The notes under the pieces were generated by a model that was not told the origin of the DNA, made no database searches, and saw only the letters and a program-made list of their open reading frames with translations. A program made the position numbers and the translations under genes. Positions 34,560 through 47,558 of a DNA stretch of 64,000 nt are shown here, piece after piece. Numbering within the stretch: position 1 is the first letter of the stretch; every line of letters starts with the position of its first letter. Origin of the DNA: Diatrype stigma (taxonomy: Eukaryota > Ascomycota > Sordariomycetes > Xylariales > Diatrypaceae); assembly GCA_022225965.2 (NCBI GenBank), contig JAKJXP020000060.1, positions 62,001 through 126,000 of the forward strand, written 5' to 3'.

Positions 34560-34973
34560 TATAAGATTATACGGTATATGGTTATACTGTATTGGATAAT
34601 ACGGATGTAGCAGTGGAATAAATAGGCACTAAGTAAGGTTAAGCAGACGTATATAAAGGTAGTTATTCAAGTATGAAGTAGTATTCGTGTATGTGTATAA
34701 GTGTGTGTGTATGTGTATGGTTATGTGTGTGTGTAAGGTCCCGACTTCCTGTATATCAGCTAGGTGGCTGTTACCCTTATTTATATACAGAGTATTTCCT
34801 AATGCGGTAATTGTCCCTATCCTTTTTATTACAATGGAAGTCCTTGTTTCCTTTATTCCATACAGTAATTGCTTCCGGCAGTATACCGTTCCTAGCAGTA
34901 ATTCTGCTGTATAAGTGCAACTCCTTTGTAATTGCTTTGTTATATTGCCTTGCTGCATTTAGCAAATCCTATA
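34560..34973 (-). repeat. Copia LTR (left copy)
   Basis: This 414-bp terminal repeat is preceded by GATAC. It ends CCTATA where the right copy has CCTACA. It contains a GT/TA-rich tract (about 34690-34735). Confidence 0.9.
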
Positions 34974-35799
34974 CCCCCCCTTAATGATTATCGAGGGCCG
35001 TAGGTAAGCATTAATGTATAGGGTTTGTCCTTATAACTGAATAACGTATGTGTATATATTAAGAAAGCCGTTATAACGGTAAAACCTGTATAAGAAGAAA
35101 GGTAATTATATAAGCGAATAATGGATACAGGTGTATAGGTGGTTGTAATTAGCTAAGCATCTGCTTTGCCGGCTTGTAATTATATAAGCAAGGCTGTATT
35201 GGAACAGCTTGCAATTATATAAGCAAGGCTACGTTTGTATATAACTATATGAGCCCTTATTGGAGTATAGGAAGCTTTCCAGCTTATCCTTTTTTTATTC
35301 GGTGTTAAAAAATTAATAAAAAATCACCTGTTTATCGTATGAAGCCCAGGATAAAACGTACGTATACGGAAAAAATCAGGCTTTCAATGGGGAAACCTTT
35401 AAAGGAATAAAACCACTATATACTGATTATATTGGCTAGTTTCATCAGCTTGTTTAATATAACGCTGGATACCGGCTTTATTAAAAAATCAGCTAGCTGT
35501 TTTGCTATATTAATATGGTGTAATATAGCCTTATTATTTGCTACCACCTCCTTGTTAAAGTGATAAGTTATATCTATATGCTTAGTTTTTTTATGGAATT
35601 TAGGGTTATTAGCCAGCTTTTAGGCGGCATCGTTATTTACATAAACCTTTAAAGGCTGGTCCGGATAACCTAGGTTTAATTCTTTATTTAAGTAATTAAG
35701 CATATTACTTAGATATACGGTTTTTTTTAATCCTTTTTTTAAAGCCATATATTCTGCTTTATAGGAGCTTAAGAATACTGTTTTCTAAAGTTGGAAGGT

Positions 35800-36018
35800 T
35801 TAGCTTATAGGGTTAAAATTATCCCTATTTGCTAAGCTGGTTATATATCCATTTGTAGATTTTTTATTTGGTAGGTTATTTTCCCAGTTAGAATCTGTAT
35901 AAATCTTTAATTCCAAAACTCCGTTGCATTTATATATAACCCTTATATCAGGGTGCTTTAATAAATACCTCCAGATTTTATATAATTCCTTAAAGTGGTT
36001 TATACTTGGGTTATTCAT
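35800..36018 (-). pseudogene. Copia RNase H fragment
   Basis: The fragment matches the copia RNase H region: a KIWRYLLKHPD segment is followed by LELKIYTDSNWENN and KKSTNGYI, which correspond to the conserved Y-[ST]-D-[AS]-[DN]-W and KSTSGY motifs. It is an isolated open piece between stops. Confidence 0.8.
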
Positions 36019-36774
36019 AAATTTGGCACAGGTATATACAGCGTAAGTTATATCAGGTCGAGATTTTAAAGCTAGGTATAATAAGGAACCTATTTGCTTT
36101 TAATAATCCATAATTTTTATATTTAAAGCTATTGATTTATTTTTCTCAAGCTTAAGGCCGGGAATATAAGGAATATTTCCTGGCTTTATATTTGGATTAT
36201 TACGTATATTGTATTTAATAAACAGCTTTTCTGTATATCGTTTCTGGCTTATACGTATTTCCTTATTAGGATAATCGATTTCTAAATCGTTGCCTAAATA
36301 AATAAAAACGGAACCTATTTTATCTAGCTTAATAAATTTTAATAGCTTTATAGCTAAATTATTTATACCAGTTTCGGACGGGCTTATTATTAATAAATCG
36401 TTTACATGGCAAATAATAACAGTATTACTTATTTTATTTACAAATACTCCTTTATCGTAAGGAAATACAGTAAATCCTTCGGCTAATAATACTTGGAATA
36501 GGAATTTATACCAAAGCCTGGGTAACTGCTTTAAGCCATATAAGGCTTTATTAAGCTTAGCTACCTTATTATAAGCTTTTAAATAAAAACCTTCTGGCAG
36601 CCGTATATAAATTTCTATATCTATATCAAAATGAACAAAAGCGTTTTGAACGTCGTATTATATTATAGGCCACCCCTTATTAACGGCTATTATTAATAAT
36701 AGGTACCACGTTTCCGGTCTGGCTATAATAAAAAAGGTTTCTAAATAATCCACCCCTAACTATTAGTTATATCC

Positions 36775-37080
36775 TTATACAATAAATCTAGCTTTAAAGC
36801 GTTCAGATTTATCCTTATTAATTATCCAGTTAGATTTAATAAAGCTACCTTTAATAATAGGTTTAAATTTAAACAGCCAACGGATTCCTATAAGATATTT
36901 TCCCTTAGATAGGTCCATTATACTATAGGTATTCTGTTTTTCCAGTTCCGTTATTTCTGCTTTGCAGGCTAAATACCAGGATTCTCGGTCTATACCACCC
37001 ATTGCTTGCTTATACGTAACTGGTTCGGTTATAAAAACCGAAAAAATAAAATCAGCTTTTCCTTTTCTTTTTATACTCAT
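36775..37080 (-). pseudogene. Copia reverse transcriptase N-terminal fragment
   Basis: EPVTYKQAMGG, a W within the following helix, and GIRWLFKFK with ERFKARFIV match the start of the copia reverse transcriptase domain. The rest of the domain to about 36018 is broken by stops. Confidence 0.82.
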
Positions 37081-37149
37081 AAGCTAATTAAATAATAACG
37101 TATCTTCCATTATATATAACAAATGGTCTGTATTAACCTTTATACAGTC

Positions 37150-37869
37150 CTATATAGGATTTAAAAGTATAAGAAAGCTTAGAGGTATAAGGGTTAAGTT
37201 ATTAAGCTTAACCCTTTTATTTGAATTCTGGTTATTATTTAAATTTCGATCAGCTGCAATAACAGCGGCTGCTCGTTTTATTGGATCACCTATAGCAGCT
37301 ACAGCTGCTCTAGTTACATACCGTCTGCCCGGTAATTCCTTTATTTGCTTATAATCAAAATTATCAGCTAAATCAGCTAATATAATTCCCGAAGCTTCCG
37401 TAGCCGTTATAGGTTTATTATTTAAACCTATAGCCGTTATAAGCTTATTAAGCAGATAAAAGGGCTTCGATACAGCTAGACTTTCTGCTACCCCCCCATT
37501 TTGGATATAAGGAAATTCTTCTATATTATCTACGGCTTCCAAGGTGCCCCCCTGGCTTATATTGTTATTATTAAGGTTCTTAATAAAGATATCGTCCCTT
37601 ATATTAACGTCCCTAGCCCATATAGGCCTTTGGGTTATTATATCCCAAATTTTGTAATTTTTATTTTCGGTGCCGTAACCGATAATAACCCCTTTTCTAG
37701 TCCTGGGGTCCAGCTTATGCCGGTATTTATTAATATTATAATAACACATAAAGCCCCATATATACAGATTATCAATATACGGCTTATGCCTATAATAAAT
37801 TTCAAAGGGCTGCTTATAATCTAAAGCCTTATATAAAATACGGTTATATATATAAGCCGCTACCAACAA
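37150..37869 (-). pseudogene. Copia integrase C-terminal fragment
   Basis: Residues such as YIYNRILYKALDYKQPFEI, then HKLDPRTRKGVIIGYG and YKIWDIITQRPIWARDV, match the end of the copia integrase region. The catalytic core upstream (to about 38400) is broken by stops. Confidence 0.83.
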
Positions 37870-38724
37870 GGCTTCACCCCAAAGGTAATTAGGTAAGCCG
37901 GAAGAAATAAAAAACGCCCGTACCTTATTTAATAAGATTAGGTTAATACGTTCTATTAAACCATTAGGTTCCTTTATATAAACAAAAGTTATATAATGAA
38001 TAATACCGTACGTTTATAAGTAAATTTCGAAGCGTAAATTTATATACTCCGTACCGTTATCTATAAAAAACTCCTTTATTTTATAATTTATTTGATTTTC
38101 AGCCTGCAGCTTATATACCTTAAAGGCTTCTAAAACTTCTGATTTTGAATTTAACAACTTAACTTCCACATAACGGCTTCGTTTATCCAAAAAGGTAATA
38201 TAATATTTATACCTATTATAGGTATTAAGTAATGAACCTCCTAAGTCACTATATACCCTTTGTATAATATTATACTCCTTTTAGCTTATAGCCGTTTTAT
38301 TTATCTTGCAATGGTTCTTTGCCATATTGCAAATATTACACTTCCAATTATTATATTAAATGTATTTCTTTTTCGAAATTCTTATCCCTTTAAATACAAG
38401 GAATTCTGCTAAGGGCTTTAAGAATAGGTAACCCATTTTGTTATGCCATGTAATAAGCTTATTAAATATAAGCTGATCAGTAAGATTCAGTATATTCTTT
38501 GGCTTATTTTGGCTGGTAACCACCTTAAACGGTATATAATATAATCCGTTTTTATAATACCCTTCTGTAATAAAGTCCTTATTTTTATTATACAGCTTAA
38601 TGCTATTAGTAGCATTTATAACTATATAACAGTTCTTAAGCTTATTTATAAATAAAAGGTTAATACCTAGCTTTGGAATATAATTAACCCCTTTTATCGT
38701 ATATACCTTTCTAGAAATAATACA

Positions 38725-39084
38725 TTATATTATTAAATCATCAGCTTCTTTTACAATAAAGGAACATGCGTTGCCCCATTTTACGATTTTGTAAATTTGC
38801 TTTATATTAACTAATAGATTTTTATTAGCTACAGTAGTAAAAATGGCCCTATTATTCGCAACTAGCTTTATTATATCCCTATCCTTAAATTTCGTAGAAT
38901 TTAAATAATCTGGGCCAGAATTAGTATTATATATAAAGCTAGCTTTATTTGTATTATAACGACTTATTTCAAAATCGTCTGTATTTATCCTTCCGGGCGT
39001 AAGAAAAAAAAGGGATTCGGAAAGATCTAATTTAAATAAATCCTCGTTTTCTCCTTTGTTAGATTCTTCCGATATAGGGCCCAA
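38725..39084 (-). pseudogene. Copia protease / gag-pre-integrase fragment
   Basis: The sequence around TNSGPDYLNS sits where copia proteases have a D-S-G active site; here Asp is replaced by Asn, a G-to-A change at codon level. The following residues resemble the region before the integrase. The product would be inactive. Confidence 0.6.
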
Positions 39085-39301
39085 AATAAGGGTGTCCTCT
39101 TCGGAATCGATCAGGGCACCTAAAAGGTCCTCCTGTTTCTTTTCCCGTTTTTTCCTCTTTAAGCTATTGGAGCTGGTAAATTCTAAGGAATTATTTTCCT
39201 TTTGTTTCTTTTTATTCCTTTTAGGGCCGGACTGTTTTTTATTTATCTTATTCTTCTTTTTCTAGCTTTTTGGAGCCTTATTGGGGTAAAAGAAATAATA
39301 A

Positions 39302-39350
39302 TCCTTTTCCTGGTGCCCCTGAATTTTGCAATGGTTGCAGTATATTTGTT
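39302..39350 (-). pseudogene. Gag zinc-knuckle remnant
   Basis: The minus strand reads YCNHCKIQGHQEKDY, a C-x2-C-x4-H-x4-C knuckle whose last Cys is now Tyr (TGY to TAY, a G-to-A change). It lies between the gag and protease fragments. Confidence 0.65.
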
Positions 39351-39783
39351 TTTTCTGTTTCCAAGGCTTCTTGCTTTTTACGTAAAGGATTTTCTCCTTT
39401 TTATCCATTCCTTTGGATTTATCCATTAAGGAGAAAAACAGGATATTTTTGGAAATTGCTGAAAAGTTCTAACGTAAAGATTGAGTAATATTTTAAACGA
39501 AGGCTTTATATTTTTCGGGTAAATTATTTAATATCCAAGCAATTATAACCTAATCTGGAAGGTTTATCTTATTTAGCTTAAGCTCGTTCGTTATAGACCT
39601 TATTTTATTAAGATAGGCTTCGAAAGTATCAAAATCTTTTATAAAGGAATTAAAGAATTCCTTTAGCAGTAAAAATTCTATTATAAATCCTTTTGGCCGG
39701 TAATGATTTTTTAGGGCCTCCTAAGTTTTTTTATAGCTTAATATGGATTTGATATAAATTAAGGGACCTTTTTCGTAAAGGAG

Positions 39784-40026
39784 TTATATGGTGGCCAGGG
39801 CTTTATTATTATTCTCTTGGGTTAACGTTTTAAAGGACGTAAGGATTTCCTGATTTTCCTGGCTTTTTTGGATTTCTATAGCTGTTATGGCTATTTCCTT
39901 TATTTCCAAAGTAAGGGCATGGTCCAGATTTTCCTTTATAAGGGTAGCCTTTGCTTTAATGGCCCATATTTCATAATTCTTTATGCCCTTAAGCAACGTA
40001 ATACGGCTTTGGAAATTAATTCCCAT
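39784..40026 (-). pseudogene. Copia Gag N-terminal fragment
   Basis: The fragment starts at the minus-strand ATG and contains LLKGIKNYEIWAIKAKATLI, which resembles the start of copia Gag polyproteins (the NYxxW helix). It ends at a stop after 80 residues. It is the first coding piece inside the minus-strand 5-prime LTR. Confidence 0.7.
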
Positions 40027-40672
40027 TATTATAAGTAATTATATGAAAAGGGATAACGGTAAAATTAATCCCTCTTAAAATCTGGAAGCTTAAATTCTTT
40101 TGATTCGAATAATATAGGTTGCGTATTTTTCTAACGGTTAAATAAGGAATAACCGTAAAGTTAATATCGGTAATAATTAAAAATGATGCAGCAATATAAG
40201 ATACTGCTTAATAAATAATTTTTATTTCCATAAATAATAAAGGTAGAAAAATCTGTCTTAAAATATGAAACTTAATTAATCAAGCTGTCGAATGGTCCAA
40301 GTTTCGTTCAGATCGGGTAAGGTTTGGTAAAGATACGGACGAATAATAGGATAAAAAGATCTGATATATCTATAACAGAAATATCTGGATGGTAATTATT
40401 CTGTAATTTAACGGAAAAAGTAGGTATAATAAATCGGTTTTAGAATCTAATTATCTTAATCGAAAGGATTTTAATGGTATAAAAATTTCCCGATTCGGAT
40501 AAGTATTAATCGAGATATAAATAAATGGGTTAAAAATAACTTTAATTATATTATATCTGCTATTTCCTTTAGGATAACCTTTCTCAAAAGAGGTATATTG
40601 GCTTTTATAAGCCGTATAAAGGTCTTGTAGGTATATATTGCCTATTTGGGCGCTACCCCGGGCCTTATAACC

Positions 40673-41086
40673 TATAAGATTATACGGTATATGGTTATAC
40701 TGTATTGGATAATACGGATGTAGCAGTGAAATAAATAGGCACTAAATAAGGTTAAGCAGACGTATATAAAGGTAGTTATTCAAGTATGAAGTAGTATTCG
40801 TGTATGTGTATAAGTGTGTGTATATGTGTATGGTTATGTGTATGTATAAGGTCCCGACTTCCTATATATCAGCTAGGTGGCTGTTACCCCTATTTATATA
40901 CAGAGTATTTCCTAATGCGGTAATTGTCCCTATCCTTTCTATTACAATGGAAGTCCTTGTTTCCTTTATCCCATACAGTAATTGCTTCCGGCAGTATACC
41001 GTTCCCAGCAGTAATTCTGCTGTATAAGTGCAACTCCTTTGTAGTTGCTTTGTTATACTGCCTTGCTGCATTCAGCAAATCCTACA
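40673..41086 (-). repeat. Copia LTR (right copy)
   Basis: This 414-bp repeat matches the left copy at almost every base and is followed by GATAC (41087-41091). Most differences are G-to-A or C-to-T transitions. Confidence 0.9.
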
Positions 41087-41091
41087 GATAC

Positions 41092-43684
41092 AGATCATAT
41101 TTGTTTATATATACGCTCAGGCCGCGAGCCACGGAGGAGGTTATCGGAGTATAAGGGGTTCCACGATAACAAAATACCTAATTAGAACCCGGATAACTTA
41201 ATCTGAATTCTGAACCAGGTGTATCAAGTTTACTACTGTATGAAACATTATACCATTATGTTGTTTTCGAAAACTTGAAGTCTGGCAGTGTAACTATCCA
41301 CGTATTGTCGATCCTATATGTCATGTACATCTCCTCCACTACTTGACAACCTTGATCGCCTCCCTACAAGCCTCACCAGTAGCTTCAACGCTTTTCATGA
41401 CTCGCCATAGGCCATCACTAGTGCCTTCAGAGATATTTTCAAGGGGTAGGGAATAAATATAATAAACGTATTAGTCTATCCCTCAATCCTCCACTGCATA
41501 GGCTAGGCTGTGCGAGTACCGGATGTATTCAATTGTCAGAGGAACTTGATAACCCGAGGCAGCTTTCAATGATCAATATCTTACTATTAGTTAAGTGGTG
41601 AGTAGTAACTAATCAGATGGTTATAGTCAGGTATTGGTCTGTCAAGGGGGGTGGTAATCACAGTTAAGGGTATTAACTAGTAGTTATATCACTATGGGCA
41701 AAATCAGGACAGGAAGAGACCCTTTTCCTACTATAGAATTGAGAGGGGCGAAAGACCCTTGCATCATACGCGTTGCTCGGGAATCCTCCTTGGCCAGGGG
41801 GTTTTCCCGAGGTGAGAGACAGGTCCGGTAGACAATCTGCAAGGATAGCATCGCTGTTAGAAGTGAGCTCAGAAACGCGACGAGGTGCAGCGGCCATTTC
41901 GAGATTCTCCCAGAACAGAGCTGCTATCCCGGAAACTTATTCAACGAGTTGATTAGTATATAAACCATACATCGTGATCTCGGACTGACCCATGCATATA
42001 CCCTTGTTGCATTGTTGAGGACATCCCCCATACTTTGCACCCATTCCGATTTCTCCTGGTTGTTTTCCTGGTTTATGCATATAACGTTAACCCATAGAAT
42101 TTATTTGGGTCTGATATGCTGGATCTTTCCAATGCTAGCATCAAGTCCTTTCTCATTTTGGAAGGCTCCCCTTTTATTCTAATCAAGCTGTGAGGGTTTT
42201 CGTTGCCCCAGGCGTAAGACAAACCTACTTACGCAATCAGGGCGCATACCGTGTGGGGATATTTGTAAAGTACAAGACATAGGTTCTTGGCAATCATAAT
42301 CAGCCTGTGGCAGGATATATCCATGATCCGCGTCTGTAAGCGGTGCATATTTCAGAAAACGCATGCAGTTGGGTGAATTGATTACGCTTAGGACGCTTAG
42401 GATCCCACCCAACCAACCTCCTATCCCGGGCTACATATATCCTCAAGTTATTTACAAGATTTCAAAATGACAAGTAGATGATCTGGACTATTGCTGAAGT
42501 AAAGATCAACTTTGACGTTGCATTAGCTTAAGGGTATTAGCATAGGATGGTTATCATATATCCAATATTTATTAGCACACATGCGACCACGACCTTAACG
42601 ACAAGAGGCATTCCAATCATTAGCCAGCAAAGAAGGGGCTGCCACTCCACTCCATTCCATACTCGAAAGACCCCATAGAGTGTCGTAAATGGACTTCACG
42701 ATGTGGTCGGCACTGTACGCATTGTACGAGGTTTATATCATAGGAGATCTTATTGAAACGAGACCAAAATCTAGAACCAGGTTCTCACGCAGCCTAAGCT
42801 GACTACATAAAACCTGGTGAACGGATGTGGACACGAAAGCAATGCTTCGTGAATGGAAAGTACTCCAAGAGGGGCTGGGTTTTATCAAGATACTCATATA
42901 TTCCACTATTTCGTGTTTGTATTCCATGGTCATAAAGGCCTTTTATATTGTGTAGTTGAACCGTAATATGATCTTAGAAACCACAGGACCTCTCGGGGGT
43001 TCCCTTGACTGTACTGGAACAACTTGTTGAATATACCACCTTGCCTTGGATTTCTCTATATGAACTTAGTCCAGCATATGAGCGACCTACCTAGTGGCTG
43101 GCCTCTCAATCACCCTCACTAACACCAACGCCAGAACCGCACATGTAGTTAGAATACGTAGTTTTTGTATGAAGATGGACAGGCTCAGACGGAGCTGCAT
43201 TGCTACTACATGAGACGCTAATATCTATCTGTCCATCGTAGTCATTTGGGCAATTTCCTGTCGCTATCTTGAAATGACATAAGCATTGCATGCAATATAA
43301 GCCCCCCTTCCTCCGAGTTTAACTCACTATTCTGGGATGTCCAGGTTGTGGAGTCAGTGTAGTGTAGTTTATTTGCAAGATCGCTATCCATTTTCCCACG
43401 ACGTCTTACTCTCTTCTCACCCTTTTTTGTCTATCATCCATCCCAACTTGAGGCGGCTGGGGGGTTTAGCTGGCGCTCCCCCCTTCTGTCCGCCCTCCTC
43501 TTTCCACTCCCCCACCTGTCCTGACTACTTTATCTATCGCACCGCAACCAGCCTGCCTGGCTTGGTTGTTTGGCCTTTTGATCGCCTGTGCCTGATTGAC
43601 AGCCTTTGCTGAACTAGACAATGCCCACATTCTCCCGCCAAGGGGACCGAACAATAATGCAAAACAAAACACCATCTCCATCTT
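41092..43684. other. Intergenic, no supported gene
   Basis: This 2.6-kb stretch lies between the copia element and the end of ARP8. Only short frames without recognisable domains are present. The final 250 bp before 43685 are CT-rich and probably form the ARP8 3-prime UTR. Confidence 0.5.
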
Positions 43685-46144
43685 CTACCAAGCCCACAGC
43701 ACCTTATGGTGCAGCGCCCGGCTCCCGAGCCTCTCGAACTCGAAGGGGGATATCCACGAGTCGTTGACGGGCAACTTCGCGAAGACGCTGGCGCCCTTCC
43801 AGACGACCACCTGCTCGTCCATGTCGCGGGCGCTGCGGCTGACGAGGATACGATCCGACAGGTCGGGGCGACGCGCCCGGAGCTTTTCTTCGAGGACGGC
43901 CCCGAAACCCGGTGTCTTCCCGCCCCCACCCACCACCATGATGCTGCCCAGGTAGTCCCGCAACTTCTTGTCGTCCCCGCGCGCCGCGTTCTGGATCGAC
44001 GTCAGGATCGCGATGTCCAGCGGTGCCTGCGGCAGTACCGCGTCCCGCTCCGCCGCCAGCGCCCGCGCCGTCCGCGCCGCCGAGTCCACAAATATCCCGC
44101 CCGGCGGCTGCCCCTGAGATTGCTGCTGGAAGGATCCTGAGGGTGTCGGGGCCGGCGAGACCCCGTTGCGCTGCGTTTGCGGCGTCGGCGCGGGACTGCC
44201 GGAGCCGTTGGGTCCCGCACCTCCAGAGAAGTGGAAGGTGGGCGGCGGGACAGGTGTGGAGGCACCTTCGGGAGCGGGTGATGCGGCGGTAGAGCCGGCG
44301 GGCGTGCCGTTCAAGTCCCCGCGCGAGAGGAAGTTGAAGGGCTGGGACTTCTCCTTCATGGGGGTGGCGAGGTTGGGGTCGGTTGGATGGAAGCCGTTAG
44401 TAGCAGTAACATTAGACTCTACTGACGGCTTGATAAGGGCTAGGATGGCGATTTGGGCTGCCGAAGCCGGGTCGTCGGGCATGTCAGCATCGTAGGCGTT
44501 ATAGGAGCGATCAAGCAGCTTGCGACGCCCTCGTAGCTTAGCCGAGTTGTCGAAAATGGCGGGGTCATAGAACCCCATGGGCGCCAAAATGACCTCATCG
44601 TACGTCTTAAATTGGTACTTATACGTTGGCTGATTAGGTGCCCTCAAGTGAAACTGGTATAGCTGGACTGAGATATCGGCCTGTGAGAGTGTACAGTGCT
44701 TCATCTTAAGCTCCTCAGCCAGTAAGAAGTCGTATCGCCGTTGTAGATTGATCTCCTGGTAGGGGAAGTTGTCGTACAGCATCATCTTGATGAAGGTGTC
44801 TGTCACGTCCCAGCCACCGAACTTGAGGTTGATTCGCGAGTCTTCCATCACCAAGCCGTCCTCCACACATGCAATCGATGTCTTCTGCGCACCAATATCA
44901 ACGACACAGGCTTGTGTATAGCCGGCACCAAAAGTGGCCGCCATACTCTCCTGTATGAAACATATTCTGCTAAACTCGAACCAGGTCATGCAAGACTTAA
45001 GGATCTGCTCAACATACTTTTTATCGTAGAGGTCGGGTATGACGAAGACACAGCTGTAGTTCTTCCACGTGCTATTCCGAGTCAAGCCCAGCTCCTGTCT
45101 GATGGCTTTGTCTAGGAGGGTCTCAAAGTCGTCCCAGAGGTGCTCGGCGGTCAAATATTCGTCCTCGTTCATCCACCCGTTCCGCATCGGCCACCAGAGC
45201 TTGAATTTCGGGTCCGAGTCATCCGGGACTCGGAGCGCGGCTTGGCCGAGGAAACAGGATGCTGCAGAATCCGGATCTTCCAGGTTCTCAATCTCCGTCC
45301 AGTCGATCTGTAGAGGGTCGTTGTGTATGGGGATCTTCTCAGGCTCTGTTCTTCTATTGTAGTTGACCACCAACTCCTTAGAGTTAGGCAAGACTTTACG
45401 CTTATTGGCGCGCATGTCGACTTTCAGATCGTTACACATCTTCTGATATTTCTTGGACCACTCTTCACCATATTGCTGGTCGGTCGTCTTAGCCTCGAAT
45501 TGCCGGCGCGGCAAAGCCTCGTACATTTCTGACTCGGTCTGGGGAAATTTAGTCGCTAGGACCATGGGAATTGTTTTCGGCAACGCATCACTCGCAAACC
45601 CTATTCTCAAATTCTGGCTACCCGGATGTATGACGATGACCTTGGAGGGATCCATGCCATCTACCACGGCTGCGGCTCCATCCTCGGGCTGGGCATCCCC
45701 GATAGGCAAGGGCACTTCGGCATGGCCATTGCGCGCAAGTGCTCGATCGCGGTCTTTTGCGCTCTGGACGAGTCGGTCTCTGTTTGCTTCGGCTTGTAAT
45801 CGGAGTGCTAGAACTTGGTCATCGCGCTTCATGTAATCCCTGTGAGAGTGGCAAAGTCAGCCTTGTCCCCGACCCGCGACCCGCGACCAACGTAATCATC
45901 GCCAGCATTGCCGCGATCTCTAGCGTCGATGCTAAGATTCGATATCAATCAATGTCTATACATACGTATAATAGTTCTTCTGGTTGATGGGGGTGACATC
46001 GGGCCAGCTCGTCAGTTTCATGCCATTGTCCGTCCGCTCAAGTCCTTATCGCAAGACATTGTCAGTATCAATCGCGACAACAGCAAGGGCCGTGGAGAAC
46101 AAACCTTCCCGAAGGAGGACGCGCTCGCTGACTTTTCCGACCAT
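43685..46144 (-). CDS. ARP8: Actin-related protein 8, INO80 chromatin remodeller subunit
   Basis: Three exons (46105-46144, 45966-46044, 43685-45839; introns of 60 and 126 nt) give 757 residues. Arp8 joins actin and Arp4 in the INO80 complex, where the module binds nucleosomes and extranucleosomal DNA. The N-terminus reads MVGKVSERVLLREG, then TPINQKNYYTDYMKRDDQVLAL, conserved in fungal Arp8. VIVIHPGSQNLRIGFASD is the first actin-like strand. Further actin-fold segments are CFIQESMAATFGAGYTQACV, VVDIGAQKTSIACVEDG, LKFGGWDVTDTF and IMVVGGGGKTPGFG. WISPFEFERLGSRALHHKVLW closes the fold. A Ser/Pro/Gly-rich insert at about 530-620 is typical of filamentous fungi. Two short 5-prime exons were placed by splice signals and frame. 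Confidence 0.95.
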
Positions 46145-47558
46145 AATGAAGCGCTTAGCTCAGCTCATATACAACGACAGGATAGTGGAATGTTCGAAGA
46201 CCAGCAGACGGATGCGGGATGCGTGCGGATGTGGTATTATAAGATCAGTCGAGTAGAACTTGAAATAGAAATAGAACTAAAAATTAGGGGCATCACACAT
46301 GTTTGTCTGCTGGTGTGCTTGGGTGGAAGTTAAAGGATTATCGATTAGTTGAAAGGTTGGAGAGCCGGAGAGTTGGAGTTGGAGTTGTAGAAGTTGACGG
46401 TCTAGTACATTGGTAGATGAGGTACTTGGATGGTTAGAGTCGATTGTGTTTGTGGCATAAGGTACCAAGCTTGGAAGCTATGCCGGGCTGGATCGATGCC
46501 GGAGCACTCGATTTCGGTTGATTGATTTGAGGCTCCAGCTTCTCCTTGCAGAGTGCAAGTGCAGCACTCCCATCGTGTGGCAGTGTGGCAGTTGCGATTG
46601 CACTTGGTATGTACAATTCCTACCTAGGCTTAGGCCAGCTAGGCTGCTAAGTATGCAGCTAGACGCCCGGACTAACTACAGCAAGTTACATACAGCCAAT
46701 GGGCTTATGGGAGACTGCACACTAGACTATATTGGCTATAGTCTCGTTAATGGAATGCAGTTGACGATGCTTCCAAGGTTAAGGTTCTTATCGATTCTTA
46801 TCGTACTTCATACATCATCTCAAGGTAAGAAGCCAATATCGGTGCCAATTGCTTTCACTCATGGTTACCCGATGACCTATCTGGCTCACTTGTGTGTTAA
46901 GATCTCTGGACCTTGGTGTAAGATGGGTAATAAGCAAGGCGTTATTCATCTTCACCTGAAGGCGTAACTATATCTTATCCCTGAAATCTACACACAACTG
47001 GAGCTCAGAGTTTCTTGCGTTACCATGTCTGTCCAATCACTTGGCTGTTTTGCTTATAAGTCAGCATTCTCCCTTCTGAGCCAGATGTGCTTTCCGGCCA
47101 TTGTTTCGGGAGAAGATTGTCACACAAAGAAAGGTTAAGAATGAGGTACCTACGGAGGTAATCAGAAACGTACACAAACTAGGACTTCAATTCATCCAGA
47201 TTGGACTAAGTTTCTTGCTTGTGGCAACGAGCGTATTGATGCAATTTGATATAGGTACCTGCAATATTTTTGACAAGCCTGCTAGAGTCACCTGACGCCT
47301 TATGACGTCGATCCCGTACAAGTAGTTACTCCCGTCTGAACATACATCAAGCCACGACACTCACAACTACGACGACACTTGTAGAAACGCCACGTATATC
47401 TAACTAATAGCAAGCAGCAACCTTCCCAGGGCAAGATTTCTTATCTCAACCCAACTACCATCATCTATCTCACTGACTCCAAAGGAGCTCCGGGTCTCCA
47501 AATCCGCATCTTATACCAGGAAAACCAGGCTTCTTCACAAGCTGCCTTTGCAACCACT
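46145..47558. other. Divergent intergenic region of ARP8 and the proline-rich gene
   Basis: No gene was recognised. Open frames here start at non-ATG codons or lack domains. The last 200 bp before 47559 are a likely leader of the proline-rich gene. Confidence 0.5.

Larger units (their letters stand above)
34560..41086 (-). mobile_element. Ty1/copia LTR retrotransposon, decayed
   Basis: This 6,527-bp element has two 414-bp LTRs and a perfect 5-bp target duplication GATAC (34555-34559 and 41087-41091). The LTRs run TATAAGATT...AATCCTACA; the expected TG start has become TA. The coding sense is the minus strand: a G-rich purine tract abuts the left LTR, and gag, protease, integrase, reverse transcriptase and RNase H remnants follow in that order from right to left, the copia order (integrase before reverse transcriptase). 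Many stops and frame breaks interrupt them and the interior is very AT-rich, as expected after RIP. A GGTAGCGCC word on the minus strand about 16 nt inside the right LTR recalls an initiator-Met tRNA priming site, but its spacing is unusual. The element is almost certainly immobile. Confidence 0.93.

Noticed and set aside
46518..46967. 149-codon open frame between ARP8 and the proline-rich gene
   Set aside because: It starts at a non-ATG codon, has no domain and unlikely composition.
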